From Macrobrachium rosenbergii (taxonomy: Eukaryota; Arthropoda; Malacostraca; Decapoda; Palaemonidae), in NCBI RefSeq assembly GCF_040412425.1, contig NC_089789.1, positions 36,378,606 through 36,442,605 on the forward strand: a DNA stretch of 64,000 bases, written 5' to 3'. Below, one piece after another: positions 12,403-25,441 of this stretch; position 1 is the first letter of the stretch; every line of letters begins with the position of its first letter. Position numbers and translations under genes: made by a program. The notes beneath the pieces were generated by a model, which saw only the letters and a program-made list of their open reading frames with translations, had not been told where the DNA came from and did no database searches.

Positions 12403-12798
12403 AGGGGTTAGATATAGACAGTTCTCAGGAAATGTTTTTCTCTCTTGATTCACACATAGATCAGTGGAGCACAATGGATTCTTCAAGACACGGGTTTTAC
12501 CTACAGAAAATGTTACACTTCCGATTTTAAGCAAGGATTTTCAGTGAGGGCGCTAGCCGTAGTCTTCTCAACCTAGACTGTGACCCATTACAGTTATCTA
12601 ACTCCCAGGTTCCTTGTACACTCCTTAGATTAACAGGGGAACAAGGGCCTTATACCGAAGGTGGCCATGTTGTCGTTTCTTCGTCAAGGGATCGAGCCCA
12701 GGTTCTTACGCTTGCGAGAGGCTCTGAAAATCATTGTTCAGTAAAACTAGCTATCAGATAAGGATATCCAGTCCAGGCTCGACAAAAAACGAAAGGGA
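12403..12798. other. Spacer
   Basis: A GATCGAGCCCAGG segment near 12689 weakly resembles a reverse B box, but no matching A box was found. No gene recognised. Confidence 0.4.
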
Positions 12799-13016
12799 AG
12801 CACGATTATGGCTAATTTTAACCTTAAATAAAATAAAAACTACTGAGGCTAGAGGGCTACAATTTGGTATGTTTGATGATTGGAGGGTGGATGATCAACA
12901 TACCAATTTACAGCCATCTAGCCTCAGTAGTTTTTAAGATCTGAGGGCGGACAGAAAAAGTGAAGCGGGCAGACAAATAGCCATCTCAGTAAGTTTCTTT
13001 TACAGAAAACTAAAAC
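12799..13016 (+). mobile_element. Foldback element family A, copy 3 (5'-truncated)
   Basis: Begins at AGCACGATTATGG, about 170 bp into the family, so it lacks the two 5' hairpins. The central hairpin (12838-12932) is well preserved. The 3' end is the CAAATAGCCATCTCAG variant shared with copy 1. Confidence 0.88.
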
Positions 13017-13357
13017 TGAATCGGGGCTATAGGGTTCCAAAGCTTTGCTGTGGGTGGGTTGTAACTCATTTGAATCTTGCCAAGCTTGATTCGTCGATAA
13101 ACATATAAAATTGTCTCATAATTCTTACTGTGTAAAACGCACCGTGAAATTTGTTGACGATGCTGGACCTGTGTGAGCTATTCTGTATCGGTATGATAAA
13201 TAAACAAGAAAATGCATACCTAGAAGGAGATACGCTTAAAAAAACTTTCTTAGCTTAACCTTTAATACAGTCAGTTTATTAGGGAAAGGTTTAAAAAAAT
13301 AAAAGTTTTCGCTTGTTAAAATCTCTTACGTAACAGTCTCCTGTCGATGCCTGTTTT

Positions 13358-13360
<3 letters not shown>
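13017..13360. other. Spacer
   Basis: Nothing recognised. Confidence 0.5.
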
Positions 13361-13429
<69 letters not shown>

Positions 13430-13530
13430 TTCCTTGAGAAGAATGTGTTTCAGTGCATTATTTTCTCTCATAATCACTCTCCTGTTAGGTATCATAAGAA
13501 TTAAGTTCAGAAAAAATTCTCTCTCTCTCT
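13361..13530. repeat. (TC)n microsatellites with short spacer
   Basis: TC at 13361-13420 and again at 13518-13531, separated by about 90 bp of unique sequence. Confidence 0.9.
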
Positions 13531-14006
<476 letters not shown>

Positions 14007-14177
14007 TATTGCATATGGCTCCTCGCGCACCGTAGGAATTCCTGAGTAGGAGATTAGGATTCTTTTCCTTTAAATAATGCAAGCAAATCCTTCCAGGATT
14101 TGCCTGTTAATTTCCACGCGAGAGACAATAAAGGCATTAAGGCCAGGATATTTGCTGTCAAGTTTATACGCCACAAA

Positions 14178-14178
14178 T

Positions 14179-14248
<70 letters not shown>

Positions 14249-14297
14249 GCATTTATCATATAGATTAAAAGAGATGGAGAAAGAACTTGAAAGAAAC

Positions 14298-14359
<62 letters not shown>

Positions 14360-14414
14360 TTACATTTACCATATAAATTAAAAGGGAAGAAGAAAGAACT
14401 CAAAACTAACAATG

Positions 14415-14451
<37 letters not shown>

Positions 14452-14840
14452 AAGACATTTACCATAAAATTAAAAAGGAGGAAGAAAGAACTCAAAGAAC
14501 AATGAAAGAGAGAGAGAGAGAGAGAGAATGTTACATTTACCATATAAATTAAAAGGAAGAAGAAAGAACTCAAAACTAACAATGGAGAGAGAAAGAGAGA
14601 GAGAGAAATTTACTTATATATAAATTAAAAGAGGAGAGAGAGAGAGAGAGAGAGAAAAGAGAGAGAGATGAGAAGAGAGAGAGAGAGAGAAATGTTACTT
14701 TTATCATATAAAGTGAAAGGAGGAAGAAAAAAATTCAAAACTAACAATGAAAGAAGAGAGAGAGAGAGAGAGGTGGAGGAGAAATGTTACATTTACCGTA
14801 TAGATTAAAAGTGAAGAAGAAAGAACTCAAAACTAGCAAT

Positions 14841-14875
<35 letters not shown>
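14178..14875. repeat. Tandem array of (GA)n plus a ~75 bp body
   Basis: About seven bodies (near 14244, 14359, 14455, 14530, 14610, 14694, 14785), each close to TTACATTTACCATATAAATT, then AAAAGGAAGAAGAAAGAAC and CAAAACTAACAATGG, separated by GA runs of very different length. Confidence 0.93.
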
Positions 14876-14878
<3 letters not shown>

Positions 14879-14894
14879 TACATACTTGCATCAC

Positions 14895-14927
14895 ACACAC
14901 ACACACACATACACATACACACATACA

Positions 14928-15012
<85 letters not shown>
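14895..15012. repeat. (CA)n and (TA)n microsatellite
   Basis: Short CA block at 14895-14925, then perfect TA from 14931 to 15012. Confidence 0.95.
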
Positions 15013-15018
<6 letters not shown>

Positions 15019-15252
15019 TAAATGTGTGTGTGCGTGGATAGATAGCGACCTTTGGTATACTGGCACAGTCAAAAACTGCTCGCGTTCAAACAAATGCTCA
15101 CATGTTAGTGTATCAGTGAGCAATCAGCTGTAAAAATATTTATTTAAATAATTCACTTATTTTGGATACAACAAATTAATCTGTAATTATCCCTGGATAA
15201 TACATAATGATTTAGCACTGGGCTACAGAGCATCAGGCTACATCACTGCCTT
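15013..15252. other. Spacer
   Basis: Nothing recognised. Confidence 0.5.
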
Positions 15253-15287
15253 TGCCAAATTAATGAAACGCTTTTTCCTTTGTGTTA

Positions 15288-15334
<47 letters not shown>

Positions 15335-15374
15335 TATTATTATTACCTTCACCAAATTAATGAAATACTTTTCC

Positions 15375-15417
<43 letters not shown>

Positions 15418-15454
15418 CTTCACCAAATTAATGAAACGCTTTTCCTTTGTGATA

Positions 15455-15513
<59 letters not shown>

Positions 15514-15554
15514 TCACCAAATTAATCCTTTTTCAAATTAATTATTAATTATTA

Positions 15555-15593
<39 letters not shown>

Positions 15594-15690
15594 TATTATC
15601 TTCAAATTAATGAAAAAGTTATTATTATTATTATTATTAGATATTATTATTATTATTACCAGATAATAATATTATTATTACCAAATGAAT
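15253..15690. repeat. Tandem array of (TTA)n plus a ~40 bp body
   Basis: The body CACCAAATTAATGAAA, followed by CGCTTTTCCTTTGTG in the best copies, recurs near 15253, 15345, 15418, 15512 and 15600 with TTA runs between. Confidence 0.92.
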
Positions 15691-16590
<900 letters not shown>

Positions 16591-17620
16591 TTTGGGTGGA
16601 AGACTCAGAAAGAGAAGGGAGTAAAAATAAGAGGTCGAAGGAGGACTAGAGGGAAGAATCGGATGGTGATAAACATGAAAAAAGTGACGTTTGCCAGAAG
16701 GAGAAGCAAAACGGTTTGCAAAGAGAAGTCGCATCAAAAGAAAGGTTGCTCTGCCCTCAAGAGAGGAAGAATTAAAAAAAGAGAATGGTGATAAACATGA
16801 AAAAAGTGGTGTTCAGATGAAAGAGAAGAGGTGGAAAGAAGTAAAACGGTGGAAGATTTCAAAGAGAAGAGAAGGGAGTGGTGAGAAAGAAGAGGTGAAG
16901 AAGGAGGACAAGAGAGGAAGAATAAAAAAAAAAGAGAATGGTGATAAAACATGAAAAAAGTGGCGGCGTTTGGTTGTTAAAGAGAAACAGGAGAGAAAGA
17001 GAAGTGGGTAAACGGTGGAAGATTGCAAAGAGAAGAGAAGGGAGTGGTGAGAAAGAAGAGAGAACTGGAGAGGAAGAATTAGAAAAAAAAGAGAAGGGTG
17101 ATAACAAAAACATGAAAAAGTGGGGAGAGTTTGGTTGTTAAAGAGAAAGAGAAGTGAGTAAACGGCGGAAAATTGCAAAGAGAAGAGAAGAGAGTGTTGA
17201 GACAGGAGAGGTTAGGAAAGGAGAACAGGAGAGGAAGGATGAGAAAAGAGAGCCAGCAAAAACATGAAAAAAGTGGGTGGAGTTTGGTTGTTAAAGAGAA
17301 AGAGGAGACAAAGAGAAATGAGTAAACGGCGGAAGACTGCAAAGAGAAGAGAAGAGAGTGGTGAGAAAGGAGAGGTTAGGAAGAATATGGGAAGAGGAAG
17401 AATGAGAAAAGAGAGAGGTTCGATAACAAAGTGATGAAAAAAAGTGGACTTTGAGAGCTAATCTTCAACGTAAAGAGAAAGAGGATAGAAAGAGAAATGA
17501 GTAAACGGCCGATAATTGCAAAGAGAAGAGAAGAGAGTGGTGAGAAAGAAGAGGTGCGGAAGGAGAACGGGAGAGGAAGAATGAGAAAAGAGAGAATGGT
17601 GAAAGAGGAGAGAAAGAAAT
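16591..17620. repeat. Purine-rich tandem array, unit ~145-180 bp
   Basis: The phrase AAACGG followed by GGAAGATTGCAAAG-like text recurs near 16846, 17009, 17160, 17321 and 17502. Each unit also carries GAGAAGAGAAGGGAGTGGTG, AACATGAAAAAAGTGG and GTTTGGTTGTTAAAGAG. The plus strand is almost all A and G. Highly charged open frames on plus and S/F/L-rich frames on minus are compositional. Confidence 0.88.
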
Positions 17621-18011
17621 CGACGAGAAATGAGCAGGAGACAGATGTCGATGAGGAAGTGAAGAATAAAAAAAAAATCAGGAAAACTGGAGGAACAGAA
17701 GAAGAGGAAGTATGCGTAGAAAGACGAGAAGTGAAGAAAGATGAAGAAAACGACCCCGGAAAAGAGAAAGAGTCAGAAGAATTGCCGAAACACGAGCAGG
17801 AGAAAGAGACGAGCAGAACGGAATAACGTGGGAGGAAGGGTGCGAGGAGAAGGCACAGGTGAGGTGTCGTGGGTATTTGGGGGCGGGCCGTAGGGAGCAG
17901 TGAGAGGTAGCGGTGAGGTGCCCGGCCCCATTGCTTCTAGGTCACAGAGGGCAGAGGATGTTGACCGGTTTGCGTAACTAAATATAATAATTAGGGAGGA
18001 TTTTTTTCAAG
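17621..18011. other. Purine-rich to GC-rich transition
   Basis: A plus-strand frame running from the array to 17826 encodes a K/E/R-rich peptide that looks like simple purine composition. From 17830 to 17960 GC content is locally high and contains GGGGGCGGGCCG, a GC-box-like string, just before the ATG at 18012. Confidence 0.4.
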
Positions 18012-18287
18012 ATGGCGGCGTTATTAGAAAAGGGAGTTCTGCAGCTGAAGAGGCAAAGGAATGCGGGATTCAGGGATGGAACTTCGGAGTTCGTTCACAG
18101 ACAGACGCTTTTTAACAAGCCCTTTTTTTTTCCTCTCTCCCTCTCTCTCTCCTTTTGCTCCAGTTATTATGAAGAGAGAGAGAGAGGGAGAGAAGGGGGG
18201 GGACACAAACATGAGTGTGTGTATGCGTATCTTCTTATATACAAAAGTGAATGTTTGTATGTATGTTTGTATGTTGGTGCGCTATAG
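18012..18287 (+). CDS. Weak candidate 5' exon or chance ORF
   Basis: The ATG lies in a good translation context (CAAGATGGCGGCG) below a GC-rich stretch. The first 27 residues, beginning MAALLEKGVLQLKRQ, are not low-complexity. From about residue 40 the frame runs into a TC/GA repeat and is no longer plausible as protein. If real it would be a first exon with a donor before 18130, but I see no decisive splice site and no known domain. CAAGATGGCGGC also resembles a YY1/Pho-type binding motif, so the match may be regulatory or accidental. Confidence 0.13.
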   Translation: MAALLEKGVLQLKRQRNAGFRDGTSEFVHRQTLFNKPFFFPLSLSLSFCSSYYEERERGREGGGHKHECVYAYLLIYKSECLYVCLYVGAL

Positions 18288-18440
18288 AAATCCAAACCGC
18301 TTGACCTATCTAGACAAAATTTGGCACGTGGCCATCATTTGACCCAGCTTAGATAATAGTGTAGGTTTCAAACCCTTACCCTAGTGACAGACAGACAAAC
18401 ACAGACATCCCAGATGAAATTTTCGTTTTGAGCAGTTCCA
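18190..18440 (+). mobile_element. Possible dispersed element fragment (single copy here)
   Basis: GTATGTATGTTTGTATGTTG is followed by CTATAGAAATCCAAACCGC, CAAAATTTGGCACGTGGCC and GACAGACAGACAAACACAGA. This order of phrases is reminiscent of short interspersed sequences common in arthropod genomes, but with one copy here the boundaries and class cannot be set. Confidence 0.3.
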
Positions 18441-18775
18441 TCAGGTTTTCCTTCAGGTGCTTTATGGGTCAATGGTCATCTTTCACCTGACCGCTCCAGG
18501 TTTTCTTCCAGCCGTTGTCAGACGTATGATTAACCTGCCGTTTATCCAGGCTACTGTCCCTTTTATCCACGTATTGAGCCATTCAAGTAGCTGTTTGGCT
18601 CAACCAGACGTGCGAGATGTATGTTGGCAGTATTTTACATATAACTATATTTAGCTATCTATCTACATCAAGCTTTCTTATCCTTTTTATAGATTAATTC
18701 TGTCATGTGTAGTTACGGAGCTACAATTACTTTAAATTGCACCATGACTTTATGTACATTATCCTGTATATATAC

Positions 18776-18777
<2 letters not shown>
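18441..18777. other. Spacer
   Basis: Nothing recognised. Confidence 0.5.

Positions 18778-18858
<81 letters not shown>
18778..18858. repeat. (TA)n microsatellite
   Basis: About 40 perfect TA units. Confidence 0.95.
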
Positions 18859-18863
<5 letters not shown>

Positions 18864-19067
18864 CATCATTATTCTCATCCATTTTGCTTAACGTCTTTAT
18901 TGTGCACCGTTTCAGCTCGTGTCAAACATTCCGTAATCTTAGTTATTTTATAGTGCAGTCGTGTTCATTAATTTACCCCAACCCTACTTATTTTATCCGG
19001 GCTTAGGGTCAGAATAAATATAAGTCTTTATGAGTTTTATTTGATGAACAGTGGATGACGCCATTGT
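18859..19067. other. Spacer
   Basis: Nothing recognised. Confidence 0.5.
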
Positions 19068-19169
19068 ACTGAAAATCTTCCTAACATTAGTTGCTTATTC
19101 ATCTACACTTGAGTCTCACCAGCAGCACGTCGAATCGAATCCCTGTTGATATTATATATACTGAACTGT

Positions 19170-19236
<67 letters not shown>

Positions 19237-19334
19237 GTATATATATCAACAGTTCAGTTTCCAGCAGGGATTCGACGTGCTGATGAGACTTATGTGTAGA
19301 TGTATAAGTGACTAATGTTAGAAAGATTTCCAGT
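19068..19334. repeat. Long inverted repeat with a (TA)n loop
   Basis: The left arm, 19068-19173, is the imperfect reverse complement of 19245-19334. The shared order is ACTG(G)AAAATCTT, CTAACATTAGT, CATCTACAC, AGTCTCA, CAGCACGTCGAATC, CCCTG, CTGAACTGTTGAT. The left arm has a small AATCG duplication and about 13 extra AT-rich bases. The intervening (TA)n is itself self-complementary, so the whole segment can form one extended hairpin. Confidence 0.88.
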
Positions 19335-19384
19335 GCATTGGCTTTATTCACTGTTCGCCAAATAATAATTGGTGAACATACATA

Positions 19385-19472
19385 CATACATTTTATATAT
19401 ATATTATATATGTGTGTGTACATATGTATGTATATTTATACATGTTTATGTATACATATGTATATATGTATA

Positions 19473-19565
<93 letters not shown>
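19385..19565. repeat. TA/TG-rich block and (TA)n
   Basis: Imperfect TATG/CATA steps to 19480, then perfect TA to 19565. Confidence 0.93.
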
Positions 19566-19569
<4 letters not shown>

Positions 19570-20020
19570 TAGAGCTTTGTGGATTCCAGCATTTCATGTG
19601 CTTTTCTTATGTTAGTGATATAAATATCGTGATATTTTGAGCAAATATTTTCACTTTTGTGTGACGAAAGAAACTCAAACTCGATGGGTTACATTAAAAA
19701 AAAACACACCCAAACTCGGTGTTATGTAGTGTTGTGTATTTCAGTCACTTACAGTTGTGATTGTTTTATATACTATAATTAATCAAATAATGGTGATCAT
19801 TTTTATTAAAAACAATGCACTTTCCTTTGGGTTATATTATCGCAAATTCTCTAGATGGCTTAATATTAATTATCTCATTCCCGAAGCGAAAACGATAAGT
19901 CCCTTTCTTTTGTTAACATCTTTAAATAGAAAGTAAAAATAAAACAATACAACGGGAAAGCGAAGAAAGAAAATTGAAGCTCGTAAATCTGCACTGCCAT
20001 TCCAAGGATGAGAAAAACCC

Positions 20021-20022
<2 letters not shown>
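19566..20022. other. Spacer
   Basis: AT-rich; nothing recognised. Confidence 0.5.

Positions 20023-20080
<58 letters not shown>
20023..20080. repeat. (TC)n microsatellite
   Basis: Perfect TC, about 28 units. Confidence 0.95.
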
Positions 20081-20083
<3 letters not shown>

Positions 20084-20836
20084 AATGAAAGGAAAACTTA
20101 AGAATAGCTCATTAAAGCTTTCAAGATTGGGTTTCCAAGGAAAAAAAATCAGGGCATCGTTGGAGATAGGAAACTTTTGCCTCGGCCGTAACCGGAGAAG
20201 GGCTGAAGGAAGAGGAATAAAAAAAAATGACCAAAGAAAAATAGAACAGAAAAGAAAAACAAAAGGGAAGAATGAAGACGGGGGAAAATACAAAGAGTAA
20301 AAAATTAAGAAGAATAAAAGTTGTGCAGGAATAAAAATAGGAGAACAAAATGCTGTGCCGGAATAAAAGGGAAAGAATAAGTGCTAACAGAATAAAACTT
20401 AGAAAAAGGGAGATTGTTTAAAAGGAAGAATAAAACCCATAAGAAGAATAAGAATAAAGCCGAGAGAACGAAACGAACAGGAATAGGGAAAACACGGGAA
20501 AAATATAAGGCTAAATAAACAAAAAAATTAGCCCAACGGAGAAACAGGAAATCAAGAATAAGAAGGATAAGGGAAACGGAATGGACTGAATAGCGAGAGA
20601 GAGAGAGAATAAGAGCCAGGAAGAGAATAAGAAGAATAAGGAACAATTCAGTTCTCCCCAACAAAAAAAAAGAAAAACTCGCGGTAAAGGTGAGGCCTTT
20701 TACCATCACTTTCCAAACTGTTGCCAGCGGTCAGCTATTGACAACCATTAGGTGATTACTAGATCGTTAACTGGCCAAATTGTCCGTGAGCTTCTCGTTC
20801 CCGGAATTAAAATAGGAAATTATCCCGCCCCGCCGC

Positions 20837-20840
<4 letters not shown>
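20081..20840. other. Purine-rich low-complexity segment
   Basis: From about 20200 to 20680 the plus strand is A/G-rich with loosely repeated GGAATAAAAG and AGAATAAG phrases but no fixed period. Minus-strand F/L-rich frames are compositional. Confidence 0.6.
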
Positions 20841-20904
<64 letters not shown>

Positions 20905-21128
20905 GTAAAACTATACTTTTTCTAACTCCAGTGATAAAAACCATATATCTCTTATTATTTTTTTGGCCACAATTCTACAAGTGCTATTATTCCTTCTCTC
21001 TCTCTCTCTCTCTCTGGTCAGTCGCTGTGAAAAATAGTTTTTTTTTTTTTGCTAACTCTGGTGATAAACTGATTGCGAATTATTAGTTAGGCTAGTTTTT
21101 TATTGTGTTATTTCAGTAGGCTGCTATT

Positions 21129-21202
<74 letters not shown>

Positions 21203-21319
21203 CAGGTTAGCCGCTGTGCAAAACTAGTTCTTTTTGTTGCTAACTTTAATGATTAAATAATTTTAAATTACTGGTTAGAAGAGCGTTTATTGTCTTTTTC
21301 AGCAGGCCGCTAGTTCTCT

Positions 21320-21370
<51 letters not shown>

Positions 21371-21457
21371 TGCTGTGGAAATTGTCTTTACGTTTAGCTT
21401 ACTTTTAAAATATGCACAAGTTATACCTTAAAGTGAGTTATTACAACAGTTTTTCCA

Positions 21458-21525
<68 letters not shown>

Positions 21526-21680
21526 CCTTAGATCAGCTGCTGTGAAAATTATTTTTACGTTTAGCCATACTTTTAAAATACGCGAAAGTTATATCCTAAA
21601 GTGAGTTATTACAATATTTTTTTCACAACTCTCTCTCTCTCTCTCTCTCTCTGCCTTGAGAAATCAGCCGCTATGAACAG
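20841..21680. repeat. Tandem array of (TC)n plus ~100-120 bp bodies
   Basis: Six modules. After each TC run comes a body starting with a CAGCCGCTGTGAAAA-like phrase (near 21017, 21205, 21367, 21533, 21663). Two body subtypes are visible: one with GCTAACTCTGGTGATAAA, the other with TTTACGTTTAGC...TTTTAAAATA and AAAGTGAGTTATTACAA. The 20940-21000 body also contains CCATATATCTCTTATTA and AAGTGCTATTATTCCTTC, the unit of the 3-4 kb array. Confidence 0.9.
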
Positions 21681-22383
<703 letters not shown>

Positions 22384-22458
22384 GCACATGAAAACATAAT
22401 TGCGCACTCATCTATATCTCCTCTCTTTTGTTTAAAGAAATATTCATAAGCGCATAGC

Positions 22459-22459
<1 letters not shown>

Positions 22460-22530
<71 letters not shown>

Positions 22531-22649
22531 CTGTAATGCAAGCCGTGGAGGAAGCAGATTATTACCGGTAACAAAGAGGAAAAGGTGACAATTTGGTGTA
22601 ATGCATGGTATACGAGGAGCCTCAGGGTGGTGTGTAATAAGCCCTAAGA

Positions 22650-22712
<63 letters not shown>

Positions 22713-22802
22713 GCATACTAGTAGGATACGTATTTAAGTAAAAGAGATAGACATATGCACGCACACTTACTGAGAGACTTGCGGATAAGTATACGCAAAT
22801 CT

Positions 22803-22872
<70 letters not shown>

Positions 22873-22970
22873 GCACGCACACCTACAGATAGAGTGTGTT
22901 AGAGAGGGAAAGATATAGATAGACACATGTACACCCATAGGCAGAGAGAATGACATATATGCACAAAGAG

Positions 22971-23001
<31 letters not shown>
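22460..23001. repeat. Four (GA)n tracts separated by 80-120 bp bodies
   Basis: GA at 22460-22527, 22655-22711, 22806-22871 and 22982-23001. The second and third are each followed by ACGCAY... with CACGCACAC and ATAGACA-like phrases, indicating partial duplication. Confidence 0.85.
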
Positions 23002-23590
23002 ATGAATCTTTATAAAACAAGTTAGATATATTGTGTCTCGGGGTAAGAAAAGGCGAAGGAGAAAGACGTGAAAAGGGAGAGAGAAAGGATAAAAATTAAT
23101 AAAAGTAGGTTACATAAAAGGAAGAAGAGGGGAGAAGTTGGAGACGGAAAAATCGAGATATATTGAATAGGAAATGCAATATAGAAGACAGATAGAGAGG
23201 GAGATCAAGCGATAAAGGAAGAGTGAAGGTAAAGAAATGCTCAAAAATAAAAATACAACCAAAATAAAAGGGGGAAAAAAGATAGCAGGAGGAGGAGACG
23301 AAGATGGAAAGAAAAGCTTGGAATTATTACTTGCTATTTTTCGGGTTTCCACCTGGAATGAATAAGAATTGCGACGGTTCCAAAACGAATCAGTAATGTT
23401 TTGAAAGACAATGGAAGTTGATATGAGACGGGAAGAAGGAGAGACAGACAGACAGACAGTGGCGAGAAGAAAGGTAGACACAGAAAGAGAGACAGAAATA
23501 GACAGGAACAGATATGCAAGCAGACATCGAGAGAGAGAGAGATAAACATACAAAAACAAAAAGAACATGTATAGAAAGAATGGATCATGT
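23002..23590. other. Purine-rich segment with (CAGA)n
   Basis: A/G-rich plus strand with GACAGACAGACAGACAG near 23441. The long minus-strand frame (165 codons, F/L/S-rich) is compositional, with no recognisable domain. Confidence 0.6.
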
Positions 23591-24337
23591 TCTTGGAATC
23601 TTAACAATAATTCTGTGTCTCATGAAACTTTCAGAATGCACAACAGTATTTAACCTGATTGAAACTGGTGCCACTGCCGAATGATACCTTTTAAAATTTG
23701 ATTCCTGTGACAAAGACAGAACACTCTTTCGGGAAAAGTGACCCAGGTAACTGTAACGCCGGATAACATGCAATCACTCTTCCAGTCAATCTTCAGCATG
23801 CTCAAATCTCGACCAACATGGCTGCCACCAATTTTATTTCTGAATAATTTAGCTTTGGTCAGGTTATCTCATATTATGAGGTCAGGAAGAAAATGGAATT
23901 GGTATGACTTTGTAGGTTTACTTTTCCACGCTCTCAAAGTTTCTACTTTAACTTGAGGTTTTACGAAGCATTCGAACATGAAACTTTTACACTTTCAGTA
24001 GGATACTTCTCCGTTGTAAGTTACCAGGCACGTGACGGCATAACTGTCTCTGAATATGATGCAGATTGCGGATTTACAGAAAAGGAACAACGATGCTGAA
24101 TTTTGATGCTGAAACACAATATAACAAATGACTTGACTGAAATATTTGGTAATAATTATAATGTCAGCTCGAACCGTGCTATGGACGTCATTTCCCATGA
24201 AAAACAAACCCAGTTTTGTATAAGAAACAATGATATATGTCGTTGGATATATTGAGGTATAAACTGTAACGTTGTGCAACGATTGTGCGTCATTACCTTC
24301 AAGTCATTTCAAAAGAAATGTGCTGCACGTTGTGTGG
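23591..24337. other. Unique spacer
   Basis: Balanced composition. Frames of 60-95 codons on both strands show no family I know; no gene called. Confidence 0.45.
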
Positions 24338-24620
24338 ATGGTATGTATGAATATATTTAGATGGTATGTATGAATATATTTTTACCTTCGTCAAGGCTCT
24401 GTCTGTATGTCTGTATGTCTGTCTGTCTGTCTGTCTGTCTTTTAGATGAGTTAAATGAAAACTAATGAACAGTTTTTACGGCTTTATTTATGGTTCACTG
24501 GGCTCAAGGGAATAATTAATTTTGACGTGGAAATGAATAATTCGTTTCTGGGTCTTGATCAAAGATTGTTTTTTATTGCTTAGTTGATTGTCATGGTAGT
24601 TTTTTTTTTTTTTTTTTTTT
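24338..24620 (+). other. Short duplication and (GTCT)n, possible element fragment
   Basis: ATGGTATGTATGAATATATT is repeated twice at 24338-24380, then ACCTTCGTCAAGGCTCTGTC leads into a GTCT run to 24440 and the phrase GAGTTAAATGAAAAC. A short GTCT run downstream of ACCTTCG is suggestive of dispersed invertebrate repeats, but only one copy is present. Confidence 0.3.
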
Positions 24621-24945
24621 TTTGCTCATTTGATCGTTATTCGTAGTGAAACGCATCGAAAGAAAACGGCAGAATTTTGAAGCCTGTGGAAGAAAGTGTA
24701 TAAGGAACAGAGGATTTGGCTGACTATTTTCATCTCCTCAGTAGTTGTTCGCAGTCTGTAACTGCTCTTTATGGCTATGCATGTGTTCATGAAGCTTGCT
24801 CGATTAGTCTCATTTGGTGTTTTTGCAAGGAAAATCTTTCTTACGAAACTGATTAGATATTAATCGATGTGATGAGAATCAGCTGGTATATGTTACAGAC
24901 GACCCTCAGACTCAGGCCACTGGAAGGAGCTCATCTCTTATACCC
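24621..24945. other. Spacer
   Basis: Begins at the end of a T-only run of 23 (24601-24623); nothing else recognised. Confidence 0.5.
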
Positions 24946-25256
24946 GATACCCCGTGCGAGGGTAATTCCATCAGTGCACCTCATCTGGTGCACTGTAGGC
25001 ATTACTCAAGGGTCTTTGCAGCGTCCCTTCGGCCCCTAGCTCCAACCTCTGTCATTCCTTTTAATGTACCTCCGTTCATGATCTCTTTCTTCCATCTGAC
25101 TTTCCACCCTCTCTAACAATTGTTTCATAGTGCAGTTGCGAGGTTTTCCTCCTGTTACACCTCTCAAGCCTTTTTACTGTCAATTTTCGTTTCAGCGTTG
25201 AATGACCTCATAGGCCCCAGCGCTTGGCCTTTGGCCTAAATTCTATATTCTGTTCT
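24946..25256 (+). mobile_element. Interspersed element family C, copy 1
   Basis: Ordered shared blocks: CAGTGCACCTCATCTGGTGC (imperfect palindrome), ACTGTAGGCATTACT, CTTTGCAGCGTCCCTTCGGC, GTACCTCCGTTCAT, TCTCTTTCTTCCATC, GAGGTTTTCCTC, TGAATGACCTCATAGG, CAGCGCTTGGCCTTTGGCC, ending TATATTCTGTTCTGTTC. Four copies in the window define the family. The short repeat at the 3' end is a feature of some non-LTR retroelements and their SINEs. No coding capacity, and no Pol III box was found. Confidence 0.82.
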
Positions 25257-25396
25257 GTTCTTATGCCCGGTAAATGAAATGTGAGTCGAGTTGAGTTCTT
25301 AAATGTTTTCCCTTCGAACAAAATATAACAGAATTTTTCGATGAAGACGATGCTCTAAAATTCGAGATTAGACAAGGGATTAGACAGCTAATAGCT

Positions 25397-25441
<45 letters not shown>

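Noticed and set aside
12600..12740. Possible tRNA or SINE head on the minus strand (GGGCTCGATCCC)
   Set aside because: No A box at the right distance and no cloverleaf could be drawn.
17497..17826. 109-codon charged K/E/R ORF
   Set aside because: Lies in polypurine DNA where A/G codons give K, E, R and G; no non-compositional signal.
19245..19334. Hammerhead ribozyme suggested by CTGATGAG followed by a fold-back (ACTTAT...ATAAGT)
   Set aside because: The required GAAA after stem II is missing (GACTAATG instead) and the other arm has CTGGTGAG; probably coincidence unless copies elsewhere restore the core.
23110..23607. 165-codon minus-strand hydrophobic ORF resembling a membrane protein
   Set aside because: F/L/S/Y content follows from the pyrimidine-rich strand; repeats of SLSVS and no defined topology.
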